Positions 9,831-18,011 are shown, numbered from the stretch's first letter. The stretch: DNA of 64,000 bases from Candidatus Wolfebacteria bacterium GW2011_GWE2_44_13 (GCA_001000675.1 LCHW01000001.1:496809-560808), one strand, 5' to 3'. The notes: a model not told the origin generated them from the sequence alone. Numbers and translations: made by a program.

Positions 9831-10844
9831 TTACAACGAATACGCCCAACTAAATATCTCTTCTATTGTTTTACTATCGAGATGCGGACTATGCGTGCTC
9901 TCATCTATGGATGTTGCCGGATTATTTTTGAAAATGTTTAATCGTACTTGATTCGTATTTTTTATTTGCTCATATAATTTTGGCTGAGCCTTGTTGCATA
10001 TTGAATCTCTTTCTCCACAATTAAGCAGAATTCGCGCAGGGCTTTTTATTGCAATGTTTACAGTCTCGCTACTCACGAAGTTTGTCGTACACGTGCCCGA
10101 CCCATCATCTTTTTTTAGTTGCGATGGATGAAACCCCGCATCAACAACCACCCCTCGTATGTCTTGTACCATGTCGTTAACAAGCATTGAAAAAACTGCC
10201 CCTTCGGAAAAGCCATACACAACAAAACCCTTTACTCCGAGATTACGCATCGCCCAGCTTCTTGCATCTTGCACCATTTCTATATCCACATTCCCGCTTT
10301 TTTCAAGCCTAAACTGCCTCTTGCTGCAATACGGGCATTCCGCCTGAAATAAAATAACGGCAATTCCTTCGGAAAGCGCCTTTTCTATTATGGGCTGTGC
10401 CTTTAGTGCAAACTGACACGCAATACCGTTTGTTCCAGGAAACATAAGGAGTCCCTGCTCGGCTTTTTGTGTGCCTTCAGGAAGAAGATAGACGATGTTT
10501 GCCCCGTGGGCTAAGGCCTCTGTTTTTGCTGCTACTCCAAAAATCGAAGATAGCCGATTTATGTCGCATCGGCTGGAAATTTCACATGTAAAACCACTAG
10601 GACTGCTAATTGAGTCTACTTCTTCTTGCGTATCCTTTTTTCTGCTTTCGTCACTGGTATTTCCTTTGCCCACCTCTTCCTGTACGAGTATTTGCTGCTG
10701 ACTGTTTTTCTCTTCTTTAATAGCGCCAACCGACTTTTCCTTGTTGCTCTCCTCTAAACGTGCCGTGTACATAAATATAAACCCGCATATCATAAGCGCG
10801 CCACATACCCCCCCTCCAATTATTACTTTTCTTTGTGTAGCCAT
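9831..10844 (-). CDS. Membrane-anchored alpha/beta hydrolase
   Basis: 337 aa. Residues about 8-27 form an N-terminal membrane anchor, followed by a charged linker rich in E, K and S (about 30-80). The catalytic part has an alpha/beta-hydrolase layout: the nucleophile elbow GFSEG (Ser near residue 215) in VVYGFSEGAVFSML, an Asp candidate in GERDSICNK, and a late His in THSPHLD. Cysteines (EISSRCD, CPYCSKRQF) may form disulfides outside the membrane. It is probably a surface esterase or dienelactone-hydrolase-like enzyme; the substrate is unknown. Confidence 0.75.
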   Translation of the reverse strand: MATQRKVIIGGGVCGALMICGFIFMYTARLEESNKEKSVGAIKEEKNSQQQILVQEEVGKGNTSDESRKKDTQEEVDSISSPSGFTCEISSRCDINRLSSIFGVAAKTEALAHGANIVYLLPEGTQKAEQGLLMFPGTNGIACQFALKAQPIIEKALSEGIAVILFQAECPYCSKRQFRLEKSGNVDIEMVQDARSWAMRNLGVKGFVVYGFSEGAVFSMLVNDMVQDIRGVVVDAGFHPSQLKKDDGSGTCTTNFVSSETVNIAIKSPARILLNCGERDSICNKAQPKLYEQIKNTNQVRLNIFKNNPATSIDESTHSPHLDSKTIEEIFSWAYSL

Positions 10845-10886
10845 TTTTATATATGCATCGTATCGTATTCAATTATATAAGACAAT

Positions 10887-10916
10887 AAAAACGCCTGCAC
10901 CATGCAGACGTTTTTT
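10887..10916 (-). terminator. Intrinsic terminator
   Basis: AACGCCTGCACCATGCAGACGTT is a hairpin with T-runs on both sides. It ends the bactofilin-like gene (stop at 10927). Confidence 0.85.
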
Positions 10917-10926
10917 GTTCTTACTA

Positions 10927-12084
10927 TTATCGCTTCAACCACACCTTTTGATACAGCATCATAGAAATACTTCCGAGTGATGCGATGAGGAGCAAGAAGG
11001 CGAACAACCAACCTACGATTGGAATCATTCCAACTACTTGAAACACGAACACACCGATTACCGCATTTTGCCAGTTCACTTCGTATGCACTCGCTTTCTT
11101 AATCATCTTCACTAATACCGTTCCAACAATAATGCCTGCGAGCACCTTTGCTGCCATGATCAGTAATGTGTATAACAGTATTCCTGCGATACCAAGACCG
11201 ATCCCAATAATACTCATAAATGCGAGAATGATTGCTGCGGGGCAAACAATCAATACCACAAATCCACGAACCATTTCTTTACCGAAATTATCCGCGACTG
11301 TTTTTGTAAGTGACTGAATACCTTTACGGAACAATGTAACTCCCAGTACCGCGATAAGCATAGCGGCGATTAACTTTAACAATGCTACCGCTCCAACCAT
11401 CGCCACCATTGCAGCTCCAGCTCGTTTGTCTACGCGTGTTGGTCGCTCTACTTTTTCAAACTTTGTTTCTCCTTGAATGACAGCGCCTTCAGCGACGATT
11501 ACGGCGTCGGCTGCTTTATACCAAAGATTGCCATCAATCTTTGCGCTTCTTCCTATTGAAAATTGTTTATCTGATCGAACAGAAACGTCTTTACCAACGG
11601 TTCCATTGATCGTTACTTCTCCGGCTGCAACCTTTACACTCCCTTGTACTGTGCCATCGATAATTACTTGTCCACCAGCGACAATAACATCTCCCGCAAC
11701 TGTTGCACCAGAAATAATATGGAGTACACCTCCTGCGGCAACCACATCTCCTCCAACGGCATTCCCAATTGTGATTGTTCCGCCAACTACACGAACATCG
11801 TCTCCGACCACTCCTAACAACTCAACTGTTCCTCCTGCTGCAAACAAATCTCCCTCAACACTTCCTGTGAGTAACATATTTGCACCCGCTGCGGCTAAAT
11901 CTCCTGACACCTCCCCTGCTACTACATTCGTCTGTGCGGCGACGTAAAGATCGCTCGCAACTGCATCACCTTTTTGTAAGGTGTAATCACGCACTGCCTT
12001 AAGCTCTGCCCCCTGTGCCATTGCTGGCACGAGCACTATTGCAACCGCAAACACCAACGCTATCGTTTGTTTTATGTTTTTCAT
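10927..12084 (-). CDS. Secreted bactofilin-like beta-helix protein with C-terminal membrane domain
   Basis: 385 aa. A signal peptide (residues 1-26, ending AMAQGA) is followed by a right-handed beta-helix of short G-rich repeats of the polymer-forming cytoskeletal (bactofilin) type, such as GDLFAAGGTVELLG, GDVIVAGGQVIIDG and GSVKVAAGEVTING (about 55-195). The C-terminal half (about 225-380) has about four hydrophobic segments. Cytosolic bactofilins lack a signal peptide; this layout puts the helix outside the membrane. It may scaffold the envelope. The ATG follows a hairpin and U-run directly (see 12092-12126). Confidence 0.82.
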   Translation of the reverse strand: MKNIKQTIALVFAVAIVLVPAMAQGAELKAVRDYTLQKGDAVASDLYVAAQTNVVAGEVSGDLAAAGANMLLTGSVEGDLFAAGGTVELLGVVGDDVRVVGGTITIGNAVGGDVVAAGGVLHIISGATVAGDVIVAGGQVIIDGTVQGSVKVAAGEVTINGTVGKDVSVRSDKQFSIGRSAKIDGNLWYKAADAVIVAEGAVIQGETKFEKVERPTRVDKRAGAAMVAMVGAVALLKLIAAMLIAVLGVTLFRKGIQSLTKTVADNFGKEMVRGFVVLIVCPAAIILAFMSIIGIGLGIAGILLYTLLIMAAKVLAGIIVGTVLVKMIKKASAYEVNWQNAVIGVFVFQVVGMIPIVGWLFAFLLLIASLGSISMMLYQKVWLKR

Positions 12085-12091
12085 AAAAAAT

Positions 12092-12126
12092 AATACGAGT
12101 ATTAGTTAGCGACTATTACTCGTATT
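12092..12126 (-). promoter_or_regulatory. Hairpin plus U-run abutting the bactofilin start; terminator or attenuator
   Basis: AATACGAGTA (12092-12101) pairs with TACTCGTATT (12117-12126), and on the minus strand a T-run follows directly before ATG 12084. A TATAAT box (12124-12129, minus; weak -35 TGGAAC at 12147-12152, 17-nt spacer) sits on its upstream arm. The hairpin could end ABC-F transcription, or be the whole leader of the bactofilin mRNA and act as an attenuator. No Shine-Dalgarno is visible. Confidence 0.55.
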
Positions 12127-12166
12127 ATACCCCTTTTTATGCAATTGTTCCACACATTCGTCCAGC

Positions 12167-13621
12167 TCACTCCATCTTCCCTAGGTCAAGCTCTTCGTCA
12201 ATACGAATCTGTTTAATAAACTCTGGCATATGGCTTACGATAATCATCGCTCCTTCATACTTATCGAGCGCCTTTGCGATGATTGGCAAGTGACGGAAAT
12301 TGATATGGTTGGTAGGCTCATCGAGGATCAAGAGCCCTGGCTTTTGCAACATAAAGCGAGCAAATGACAATAGCCCTTTCTGTCCTTCGGATAGGCTTTC
12401 TACTTTTGAGCCAAGCAAGTCTGCAGTGATTAAGAATCGTGCTGCAGCTCCGCGCACATCTTGATCGGTTGCTTCTATCGCAACTTCCTTTAACACATCG
12501 TATACGGTTGCATCAAAATCGAGTGTTGAAAAATCTTGACGATAATATCCCACAATCGTTCCGCTTTCTATTTTAGCGCCCTTGGCTGTGCCGTTGTAGA
12601 GCGATTCCAAAAGTGTGCTCTTGCCGATACCGTTTGGACCGGCAATTAACAAGTGCATTTTCTTACGCAAAATTAAATCGAATTTCTTTTCAATTTTCTT
12701 GTGATCTTTCACAATACCAACCGATTCGAAACGTACTGCTGGATGTGAAATATCCTGATTCTCAAGCGTGAAGCTTGGAATCGTTTTGTCGTCACGGCGA
12801 ACATCCACTTTGTCCTCCTCAAGCTCTTCGATTTTTTCTCGCATTGTTGCGGCGATGTTGCGCAACTTACCTCCCTTCTGTGCGAAAAAGTTTGCCTGCT
12901 CTTTGCGGTTAATAATATCCTTTTCAAGACGCGCATTCTTACTGCGCTCTCGTTCTAAGCGCAGTTTAATTTCTTCCATCACCTTATAATAGTCTCCGGT
13001 ATACTGTTCAACTTTTCGGGTAAATATATCGAGATACAATACGCCATGTGTAAATGCATTTAAGAATTCCGCATCATGCGAAATAACGATACAGGTTTTA
13101 TCATATGCTTTAAGATAGTCGGTTAAATGCGCAATACCTGCTTTATCTAAATTGTTCGTAGGTTCATCAAGTAATAAAATATCTGGCTCCTGAATAAGCG
13201 CTGAGGCAAGTAATAATCGGGCTTGCTGTCCTCCGGAGAATGTTTTCATCTGTCGCTCAAGCGGCGCTTTTACATTGACGATTTCCAATACCGCGGCTAT
13301 CTTCGGATCAATGTCGTATACTTTCTTATCGAACATACTCTCGAAGAAATCCTTCACCGTAAGCTCTAGCTGTTCGCGCGTTAAGACTTGGCGTGCAATT
13401 GCAATAGTAGAACCTTTTTCGATAGCAATCGAACCATCGAGCGGCTTTAACTCGCCGAGCAATAATTTAAATAGCGTGCTCTTACCTGCACCATTTTGTC
13501 CCATGATGGTTACCTTTGCGCCTTCTCGGATAGAAAAATCAGCCTCTTCTAAGAGGGGCTTTGTATGCTTGTATCCAAAGGATACTTCGTTGAATCTGAT
13601 TATTACGTTCCCGTTGCTCAT
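12167..13621 (-). CDS. ABC-F family ATPase (ribosome-associated type)
   Basis: 484 aa, soluble, with two ABC domains and no membrane segments. Domain 1: Walker A GQNGAGKS (residues 41-48), signature FSGGQQARLLLA, Walker B ILLLDEPTNNLD. The charged linker (about 230-275) is the P-site tRNA interaction motif region. Domain 2: GPNGIGKSTLL, signature LSEGQKGLLSFAR, LLILDEPTNHI. ABC-F proteins act on the ribosome in translation or in protection from antibiotics; which applies here cannot be told. A roughly 170-nt leader with a terminator-like hairpin precedes it (see 13773-13826). Confidence 0.9.
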   Translation of the reverse strand: MSNGNVIIRFNEVSFGYKHTKPLLEEADFSIREGAKVTIMGQNGAGKSTLFKLLLGELKPLDGSIAIEKGSTIAIARQVLTREQLELTVKDFFESMFDKKVYDIDPKIAAVLEIVNVKAPLERQMKTFSGGQQARLLLASALIQEPDILLLDEPTNNLDKAGIAHLTDYLKAYDKTCIVISHDAEFLNAFTHGVLYLDIFTRKVEQYTGDYYKVMEEIKLRLERERSKNARLEKDIINRKEQANFFAQKGGKLRNIAATMREKIEELEEDKVDVRRDDKTIPSFTLENQDISHPAVRFESVGIVKDHKKIEKKFDLILRKKMHLLIAGPNGIGKSTLLESLYNGTAKGAKIESGTIVGYYRQDFSTLDFDATVYDVLKEVAIEATDQDVRGAAARFLITADLLGSKVESLSEGQKGLLSFARFMLQKPGLLILDEPTNHINFRHLPIIAKALDKYEGAMIIVSHMPEFIKQIRIDEELDLGKME

Positions 13622-13772
13622 AGTTTTAAAACTTTTAGGTTTGACGAATTACTATGTTGCCTTCCTCGATCGCTTCCTCGAAGTAGCTTATCTACATCTC
13701 AGTCGCAATCTCGTCGGCGCCTTGTACTTCATTCAAACCAACAAGTTTTCAATCTTTTCAGAACTAAAAACG

Positions 13773-13826
13773 GCCTCTTTGCCGTATTTGTGGATATATA
13801 CTAGCATACTTTATTTTATTTGACAA
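13773..13826 (-). promoter_or_regulatory. Promoter and leader terminator of the ABC-F gene
   Basis: On the minus strand, TTGTCA (13821-13826), a 17-nt spacer and TAGTAT (13798-13803) form a sigma-70-like promoter. Just downstream, CGGC-AAAGAG-GCCG followed by TTTTT (about 13773-13786) looks like an early terminator. A 14-codon ATG frame (MKYKAPTRLRLRCR) lies further down the leader. The -35 overlaps the divergent TTGACA (13820-13825) of the plus-strand gene at 13885. Confidence 0.5.
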
Positions 13827-13884
13827 TATCTAACTTGTATAGCAGAATATAGACAGCTGTTTCATTTTTTTCAGGAGGCATCAC

Positions 13885-14244
13885 ATGAAGATTGCAATTG
13901 TCCGTGGTATACCGAAAACCGTTCTGCCCTCGGCCATCCTCGAAGAAGTCCGGAAACGGGAACAGGACGATGATCGCAGGGCCGTTATTCTGCTCCCATC
14001 CATCTTGCATACCAATCCGCTGTTAGCAACATATCGCGTCGCTCTGCGCTATTTGGCAAACGACGTGAGCTCGCTTACACTCGATGCACTGCAGCGAGCG
14101 GTACAGAAAGCGCACGCACATCTGCATCCGTCTGTACGGATACCTTTTGTCATTGCAACATATCCTGGAAACGTTCGGGGTCATTTGCTCGACAAGGACG
14201 GCGTGGTGTTCTCCCTTTCCCAAGGGCTTCTCGTCCAGAGTTAA
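13885..14244 (+). CDS. Hypothetical GC-rich protein with strong RBS
   Basis: 119 aa, not recognised. AGGAGG lies 7 nt before ATG 13885, after TTGACA-17-CAGAAT (13820-13848). It has no signal peptide or membrane segment and is probably a cytosolic mixed alpha/beta protein. The C-terminal part (IPFVIATYPGNVRGHLLDKD) could bind a nucleotide, but no motif proves this. Codon use is GC-richer than in the ABC-F neighbour, and it is closed by a strong terminator. It is one of several orphan genes of this style (14363, 15906, 25247, 37872, 45263, 54242, 55751). Confidence 0.7.
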   Translation: MKIAIVRGIPKTVLPSAILEEVRKREQDDDRRAVILLPSILHTNPLLATYRVALRYLANDVSSLTLDALQRAVQKAHAHLHPSVRIPFVIATYPGNVRGHLLDKDGVVFSLSQGLLVQS

Positions 14245-14264
14245 CCCAAGGGATTCCCCAAACT

Positions 14265-14290
14265 GCCGGCGCACCAGCGCCGGCTTTTTT
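14265..14290 (+). terminator. Intrinsic terminator
   Basis: GCCGGCGC-ACCA-GCGCCGGC followed by six T ends the plus-strand gene at 14244. Confidence 0.92.
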
Positions 14291-14310
14291 ATTACTCTAT
14301 TTATCAATTT

Positions 14311-14336
14311 AAAAAACAGCCCCTAAGGAGGGGCTG
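14311..14336 (-). terminator. Intrinsic terminator
   Basis: CAGCCCCT-AAGG-AGGGGCTG followed on the minus strand by TTTTTT ends the small membrane gene at 14363. Confidence 0.9.
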
Positions 14337-14362
14337 CTACTATGATGCGCGAACATGCTGGC

Positions 14363-14674
14363 CTACTGTTGCGCTGCTCGTTGTTGCTGGCGATCGATTG
14401 CGGCGGCGGTTTCTTCGCCCGTGCGACGGGCATGCGCCACCATAATGTCATTACGCAGGCTCCAGGTGGCCGGCGCTGCCGCTGCCATCCAGAAGACGAT
14501 GCCGAGACCGAGAAGGGGCATCGTAAGAGTGGCGATAAGATAGAGAATCGCCGTGGCAATGAATGCCCCCCATTTGCCCTTCAAGCCGTAATAGATCGGT
14601 GTAAGGAAAATTGCCAGCACATACTGCCCGAACCCCGGGATCTCCGTTTTTTGACTTACTTCCTGAATCGACAT
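14363..14674 (-). CDS. Small two-helix membrane protein
   Basis: 103 aa from ATG 14674, chosen for the AAGGAG site about 9 nt upstream and for the promoter at 14742-14770. Residues about 20-65 hold two hydrophobic segments (YVLAIFLTPIYYGL; a longer one with FIATAILYLIATLTMPLLGL), and the C-terminal tail is Arg/Gln-rich (TGEETAAAIDRQQQR). No family is recognised; the size and two-helix shape recall YqaE/Pmp3-type proteins, but the sequence match is weak. It has its own promoter with a perfect palindrome, so it is probably regulated by a repressor. Confidence 0.65.
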   Translation of the reverse strand: MSIQEVSQKTEIPGFGQYVLAIFLTPIYYGLKGKWGAFIATAILYLIATLTMPLLGLGIVFWMAAAAPATWSLRNDIMVAHARRTGEETAAAIDRQQQRAAQQ

Positions 14675-14738
14675 CGGCTCTACTCCTTTGCAATGGGTTT
14701 GGTGTATCTTTTCTATCCTCGCCTCTTGAGTACTAGGT

Positions 14739-14770
14739 ACAGTATTACAATAATACTGTAATCGTGTCAA
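14739..14770 (-). promoter_or_regulatory. Sigma-70 promoter with palindromic operator
   Basis: On the minus strand, TTGACA (14765-14770), a 17-nt spacer and TAATAC (14742-14747) form a near-consensus promoter. A perfect palindrome, ACAGTATTA-CAA-TAATACTGT (14739-14759), covers the -10 and part of the spacer, a classic place for a repressor dimer. Confidence 0.7.
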
Positions 14771-14786
14771 TGATTTTGTAATCAAC

Positions 14787-15248
14787 TTACATCTCCGCCC
14801 CTCCTGCCATTTCAAGGCGCTCAACGTTTATTATTCCCTCTCCATTTATACTCCCCATAACCCAGACTCGTTGCCCTTGCTCGAATGCTGCTGTGTTGCA
14901 GAACTCGGCACGCGCATCAATAACACAGCTACTGCTCGTGGTAAATACAAGCTCCTTTGTTAACGCGGGTGCTCCCGGCTTTTCATAAATCAACACCCAT
15001 TCATCTTCTTCGACATCGCCTGAGGCAATATTTTTAATATTTCCTTTTTCATTAAATGCGTATACCTGTTCTACTTTCTTTTCAACAGTCAATGCAACTT
15101 TACCTTTTAATCCTTCAGCGATTTCCATTGCAGTGCGACTTTTTTGGTAGAACGATCCAATGTATGCGCCAAGCACAAAAATACCGATACCTACTATGAC
15201 GGCTAAAAATTTTGAATACCATATCACCACATTCCACTGTATGTTCAT
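14787..15248 (-). CDS. Membrane-anchored hypothetical protein
   Basis: 153 aa. One N-terminal membrane helix (about 10-33, FLAVIVGIGIFVLGAYIGSF) is followed by an outer domain that looks all-beta (KVEQVYAFNEKGNIKNIAS; QRVWVMGSINGEGIINVERLEM), possibly OB-like, with two Cys (SSCVIDARAEFC) that could form a disulfide. Stop and start are 5 bp from the upstream hydrolase gene, so the two may be co-transcribed. Function unknown. Confidence 0.7.
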   Translation of the reverse strand: MNIQWNVVIWYSKFLAVIVGIGIFVLGAYIGSFYQKSRTAMEIAEGLKGKVALTVEKKVEQVYAFNEKGNIKNIASGDVEEDEWVLIYEKPGAPALTKELVFTTSSSCVIDARAEFCNTAAFEQGQRVWVMGSINGEGIINVERLEMAGGAEM

Positions 15249-15253
15249 ATTTT

Positions 15254-15841
15254 TTAGTTATTGTAATACCCTGCGATTGCTCGACGAATCGCATTGATGA
15301 ATAAGCGATATAGGCCCTCGTCTTCTTGTAATGCATCGCGAAGTTTTCGGCTTATCTCAAGCTCAACCCCTCCTCCCGACATACCCCGATTGCATATATT
15401 TTCAAAGCTCTCTGGATGCATTCGCTCGTCAAACGGTTTTATCGTAATATCTACTGCCCTTAGCTGCTCTTGTATTTGCTGGACGAGTTTTTCACAAAGC
15501 CCACCAACCATAACAAATTCATCTTCTGTATCGTGCTTTCCATGAATTGCAATTACAATTTCTGCGACACGTACCATATCCAGCGCTTGCGGTTCATTAA
15601 AATAAGCGCTGGTTATGTGGAGCTGTGCATTATCTTTTTCCCTTATCCCTTCAAAAAGATACACGTCATACTCTTCTCCTGCAATTGATTCAGCAATATT
15701 TGAAGTAAACGGCTCAATGCGCCCGCCGTGAATTCCTGCGATAAGATACGGGCTATTTCTTTTTTTTGTTACAATTCGATAGTCCTGCCCTTCTTGCATA
15801 TGTGCCGCGAGATCTTCAAAGGCTCTGTATGTGTCGATCAT
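15254..15841 (-). CDS. Poly-gamma-glutamate hydrolase-like zinc peptidase
   Basis: 195 aa from ATG 15841. A start at 15919 is rejected because a perfect terminator lies between (15870-15898). Motifs fit the PghP/DUF867 family: AGIHGGRIEPFTSNIAE (zinc ligands His and Glu region), VIAIHGKHD (His) and GGVELEIS (catalytic Glu region). In phages such enzymes degrade poly-gamma-glutamate capsules. Here it may be a mobile-element remnant or an intercellular weapon or defence; no phage structural genes are nearby. The promoter is probably the TATACT-rich stretch just before the start. Confidence 0.82.
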   Translation of the reverse strand: MIDTYRAFEDLAAHMQEGQDYRIVTKKRNSPYLIAGIHGGRIEPFTSNIAESIAGEEYDVYLFEGIREKDNAQLHITSAYFNEPQALDMVRVAEIVIAIHGKHDTEDEFVMVGGLCEKLVQQIQEQLRAVDITIKPFDERMHPESFENICNRGMSGGGVELEISRKLRDALQEDEGLYRLFINAIRRAIAGYYNN

Positions 15842-15869
15842 ATCTTCAGTATATCCTCTTCTCTTTAAA

Positions 15870-15898
15870 AAATAAAAAGGGGCGGTATGTACCGCCCC
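15870..15898 (-). terminator. Intrinsic terminator
   Basis: GGGGCGGT-ATGT-ACCGCCCC followed on the minus strand by TTTTTATTTTTT lies directly after the ClpP-like gene (stop at 15906). Confidence 0.92.
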
Positions 15899-15905
15899 AC
15901 TGTCG

Positions 15906-16667
15906 TTAAATGCACTCATGCGCTAACCCGAGCGCACAAGCTTGTGCGCCGTCGATTCGCTCGCTTTGACGCATTAACGCATTAACGTCTTTTACCGCTA
16001 GGCCACTCCGGCGCGCGATGATGCCTGCGTAAATGTACCCCCTGCGTTCCGCGTCGTCTGTCATCCCCTTTAAGAGTTTAATTACCGCGGGGCTCTTTTC
16101 GCAACAATGCACTCCTTTAATAATTTGTCGGGATATCGCCGCGAGCTCTCGCGTATACGGATTCCATAGGCGCTTTCTTCGCCTACTTGTTCCTAACAGA
16201 CCTCTCATAAGAATACGCACATTCACATCTGCGCATAAACAATGCTCTTGTTTACTGATTGCCGCTAAAGAATCCTTAATCGCTTGCGCCGGCACGTTCT
16301 GCCCTTTGGGCCCCATCGACACAACTCCCTCATGGAATTTCAACTCTGCGCTTTGCGACATACAGCGATGATCTCCTGCCATAAACAGCACAATCCCCGC
16401 CGATGAAACTTCTCCGACAGCGCATGTCCATAATGGCACTGCTTTTCCGTCTTGGCGCGCGTTTGCCCGCATCATTTTCCAGATACGCGCATAGAGCTGA
16501 AATGCAATCCATCCATCTCCACCTCCCGAGCAAATTGATACTATGATTTTATCTACTCCTTCGTTCAGCGCCTTGCATATTGCATCCAATAAACACATGG
16601 CCATCTTTTCGTTTACTTCGCCGAGGAACTCAATGTGATTCCCCGTTCTTCGGACTGTCCCGTTCAT
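15906..16667 (-). CDS. ClpP-like serine protease
   Basis: 253 aa. The ClpP/crotonase-like fold shows SICSGGGDGWIAFQLY, the nucleophile region GEVSSAGIVLFMAGDHR (Ser near residue 88) and the His in LKFHEGVVS (near residue 112). The C-terminal Arg/Cys-rich region (about 150-250; LIKGVHCCEKS and an HTH-like stretch SGLAVKDVNALMRQ) is not typical of ClpP and may be a separate small domain. GGAGG lies 7 nt before the ATG, with TTGACA-17-TACGCT upstream (about 16733 to 16710). Codon use is GC-rich. It may process a phage-like or surface protein. Confidence 0.75.
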   Translation of the reverse strand: MNGTVRRTGNHIEFLGEVNEKMAMCLLDAICKALNEGVDKIIVSICSGGGDGWIAFQLYARIWKMMRANARQDGKAVPLWTCAVGEVSSAGIVLFMAGDHRCMSQSAELKFHEGVVSMGPKGQNVPAQAIKDSLAAISKQEHCLCADVNVRILMRGLLGTSRRRKRLWNPYTRELAAISRQIIKGVHCCEKSPAVIKLLKGMTDDAERRGYIYAGIIARRSGLAVKDVNALMRQSERIDGAQACALGLAHECI

Positions 16668-16753
16668 AGGCGCCTCCTCCGGTTGGGGTTATTAAAAAGT
16701 TTCTGCCCCTAGCGTACCAAGCGTAACCCGCGCTGTCAAAGAAGCCATTCCAT

Positions 16754-16781
16754 TTTACAATCTGCACAAATATCCTATACT
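16754..16781 (+). promoter_or_regulatory. Promoter of queH, leaderless
   Basis: TTTACA (16754-16759), a 16-nt spacer and TATACT (16776-16781), then only 6 nt to ATG 16788. No room remains for a Shine-Dalgarno site. Confidence 0.7.
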
Positions 16782-16787
16782 ACCGAC

Positions 16788-17351
16788 ATGTCATCTACTG
16801 TCACAAAACCAAAACTTGTTCTCCATATCTGTTGCTCTATTTGTGGGGCATATCTTTCTGAGCTTCTTAAAGATCGCTTCGAGATTATCTACTATTACTA
16901 CAACCCCAACATTCACCCCGAGGAGGAGTATGAGAAACGTAAAGCATCTGTGCAAAAACTTGCAGCCCTCTACAATTCTGAATTCATCGAGGGTGATTAT
17001 GCGGTGCAGGAATGGTACAAAACGATTAGTGGATTTGAAGGCGAACCTGAAGGTGGCAAGCGTTGCCCGTTGTGCTTCCGTATGCGTCTCGCAAAAACTG
17101 CGCAGCTCGCCGTCGCAAAAGGTGCAACGCATTTTACAACCACCCTTGCAACGAGTCCTTATAAAAACGAAGATGTTATCGGTGCTATTGGTACAGAAAT
17201 TGCCAAGGAGCTCGGCCTCACCTTTCTTACTGTTGCTGACTTCGGGGAATCTAAAAAAGATATCTGGGCAAAAACACGTACACTTGCCAAGGAGCACAAC
17301 TTCTATCATCAAAATTACTGCGGATGCACCTTTAGTATTTGGAAAAAATAA
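16788..17351 (+). CDS. queH: Epoxyqueuosine reductase QueH
   Basis: 187 aa. QueH reduces epoxyqueuosine to queuosine in the anticodon of GUN tRNAs. The Cys pattern is complete: HICCSICGAY near residue 10, GGKRCPLCFRMRL near 90 and HQNYCGC near 178. These serve Fe-S and zinc binding in this family (DUF208). TTLATSPYKN is also conserved. The other queuosine genes are absent from the window, so the cell may take up or receive precursors, or the genes lie elsewhere. Leaderless promoter (16754-16781). Confidence 0.93.
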   Translation: MSSTVTKPKLVLHICCSICGAYLSELLKDRFEIIYYYYNPNIHPEEEYEKRKASVQKLAALYNSEFIEGDYAVQEWYKTISGFEGEPEGGKRCPLCFRMRLAKTAQLAVAKGATHFTTTLATSPYKNEDVIGAIGTEIAKELGLTFLTVADFGESKKDIWAKTRTLAKEHNFYHQNYCGCTFSIWKK

Positions 17352-17377
17352 AACCGGCGATTGCCGGTTTTATTTTT
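17351..17377. terminator. Bidirectional terminator between queH and the SdpI-like gene
   Basis: ACCGGC-GATT-GCCGGT with A-rich and T-rich flanks overlaps the 3' ends of the convergent genes. Confidence 0.85.
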
Positions 17378-18011
17378 CCTTCTTAAATATGAGGTATGAG
17401 TAGAGCACAGTCCAAATCGTGCTTATTATAATAGGGATGAGTATTAACCCAATAACATATTGCGGAAATAGAAATCCAAGCAATATAATCAATCCGCATG
17501 CTTTAAATAATTTACTCCCTAATGCATGGGTTTTATCCCACACAACGTCACTGCTCATTGTCCATGGCGTACGAATACCCATAAACCAATTACGCTTCAC
17601 TTCATGTAAAAGTATCCCTATCCCATAGAATAGTACGGCAAATGCCGGAACGAGTGCTGTTGTCATCGAAAATACTACCCCCTTATTCCATACTAATATC
17701 GCTCCAAACAAATACGCCATAAATACCGCAAACAATAATGCAAATTCTTCAAACTGTTTTTTAAAGATTGTACTATTACTTTTTAATGGATCCATTTTAG
17801 GCAGTACCGCAAAAAGCATTTGTATAGCAGTCATCACTAAAGGAACCAAAAACAATCCGAAGAGCTTTCCCGAATGTCCATCGGCCTCTCCCATCGCATT
17901 CCAATGCGTTGCCATGCGTTCTGGCATAGTCGCATACAATCCGATTGCGGCAATCCACACAGCCCCTGTAAGTATCCACGTAATTTTTTGCGTAGGTATC
18001 TGCTTATTCAT
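17370..18011 (-). CDS. SdpI/DUF1648-family membrane protein
   Basis: 213 aa from ATG 18011 (18029 is an alternative). About six membrane segments. The N-terminal DUF1648 signature is clear: ATMPERMATHWNAMGEADGH with a following FLVPLVM helix. The later part has the SdpI-type NWFMGIRTPWTMSS motif (about 145-160). SdpI gives immunity to the SDP killing toxin in Bacillus; family members in general have unknown roles. The gene is the last before the tandem small-RNA region. Confidence 0.88.
   Translation of the reverse strand: MNKQIPTQKITWILTGAVWIAAIGLYATMPERMATHWNAMGEADGHSGKLFGLFLVPLVMTAIQMLFAVLPKMDPLKSNSTIFKKQFEEFALLFAVFMAYLFGAILVWNKGVVFSMTTALVPAFAVLFYGIGILLHEVKRNWFMGIRTPWTMSSDVVWDKTHALGSKLFKACGLIILLGFLFPQYVIGLILIPIIISTIWTVLYSYLIFKKEK

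Noticed and set aside
14342..14761. A plus-strand 139-codon frame
   Set aside because: It is antisense to the small membrane gene, which has promoter, RBS and terminator.
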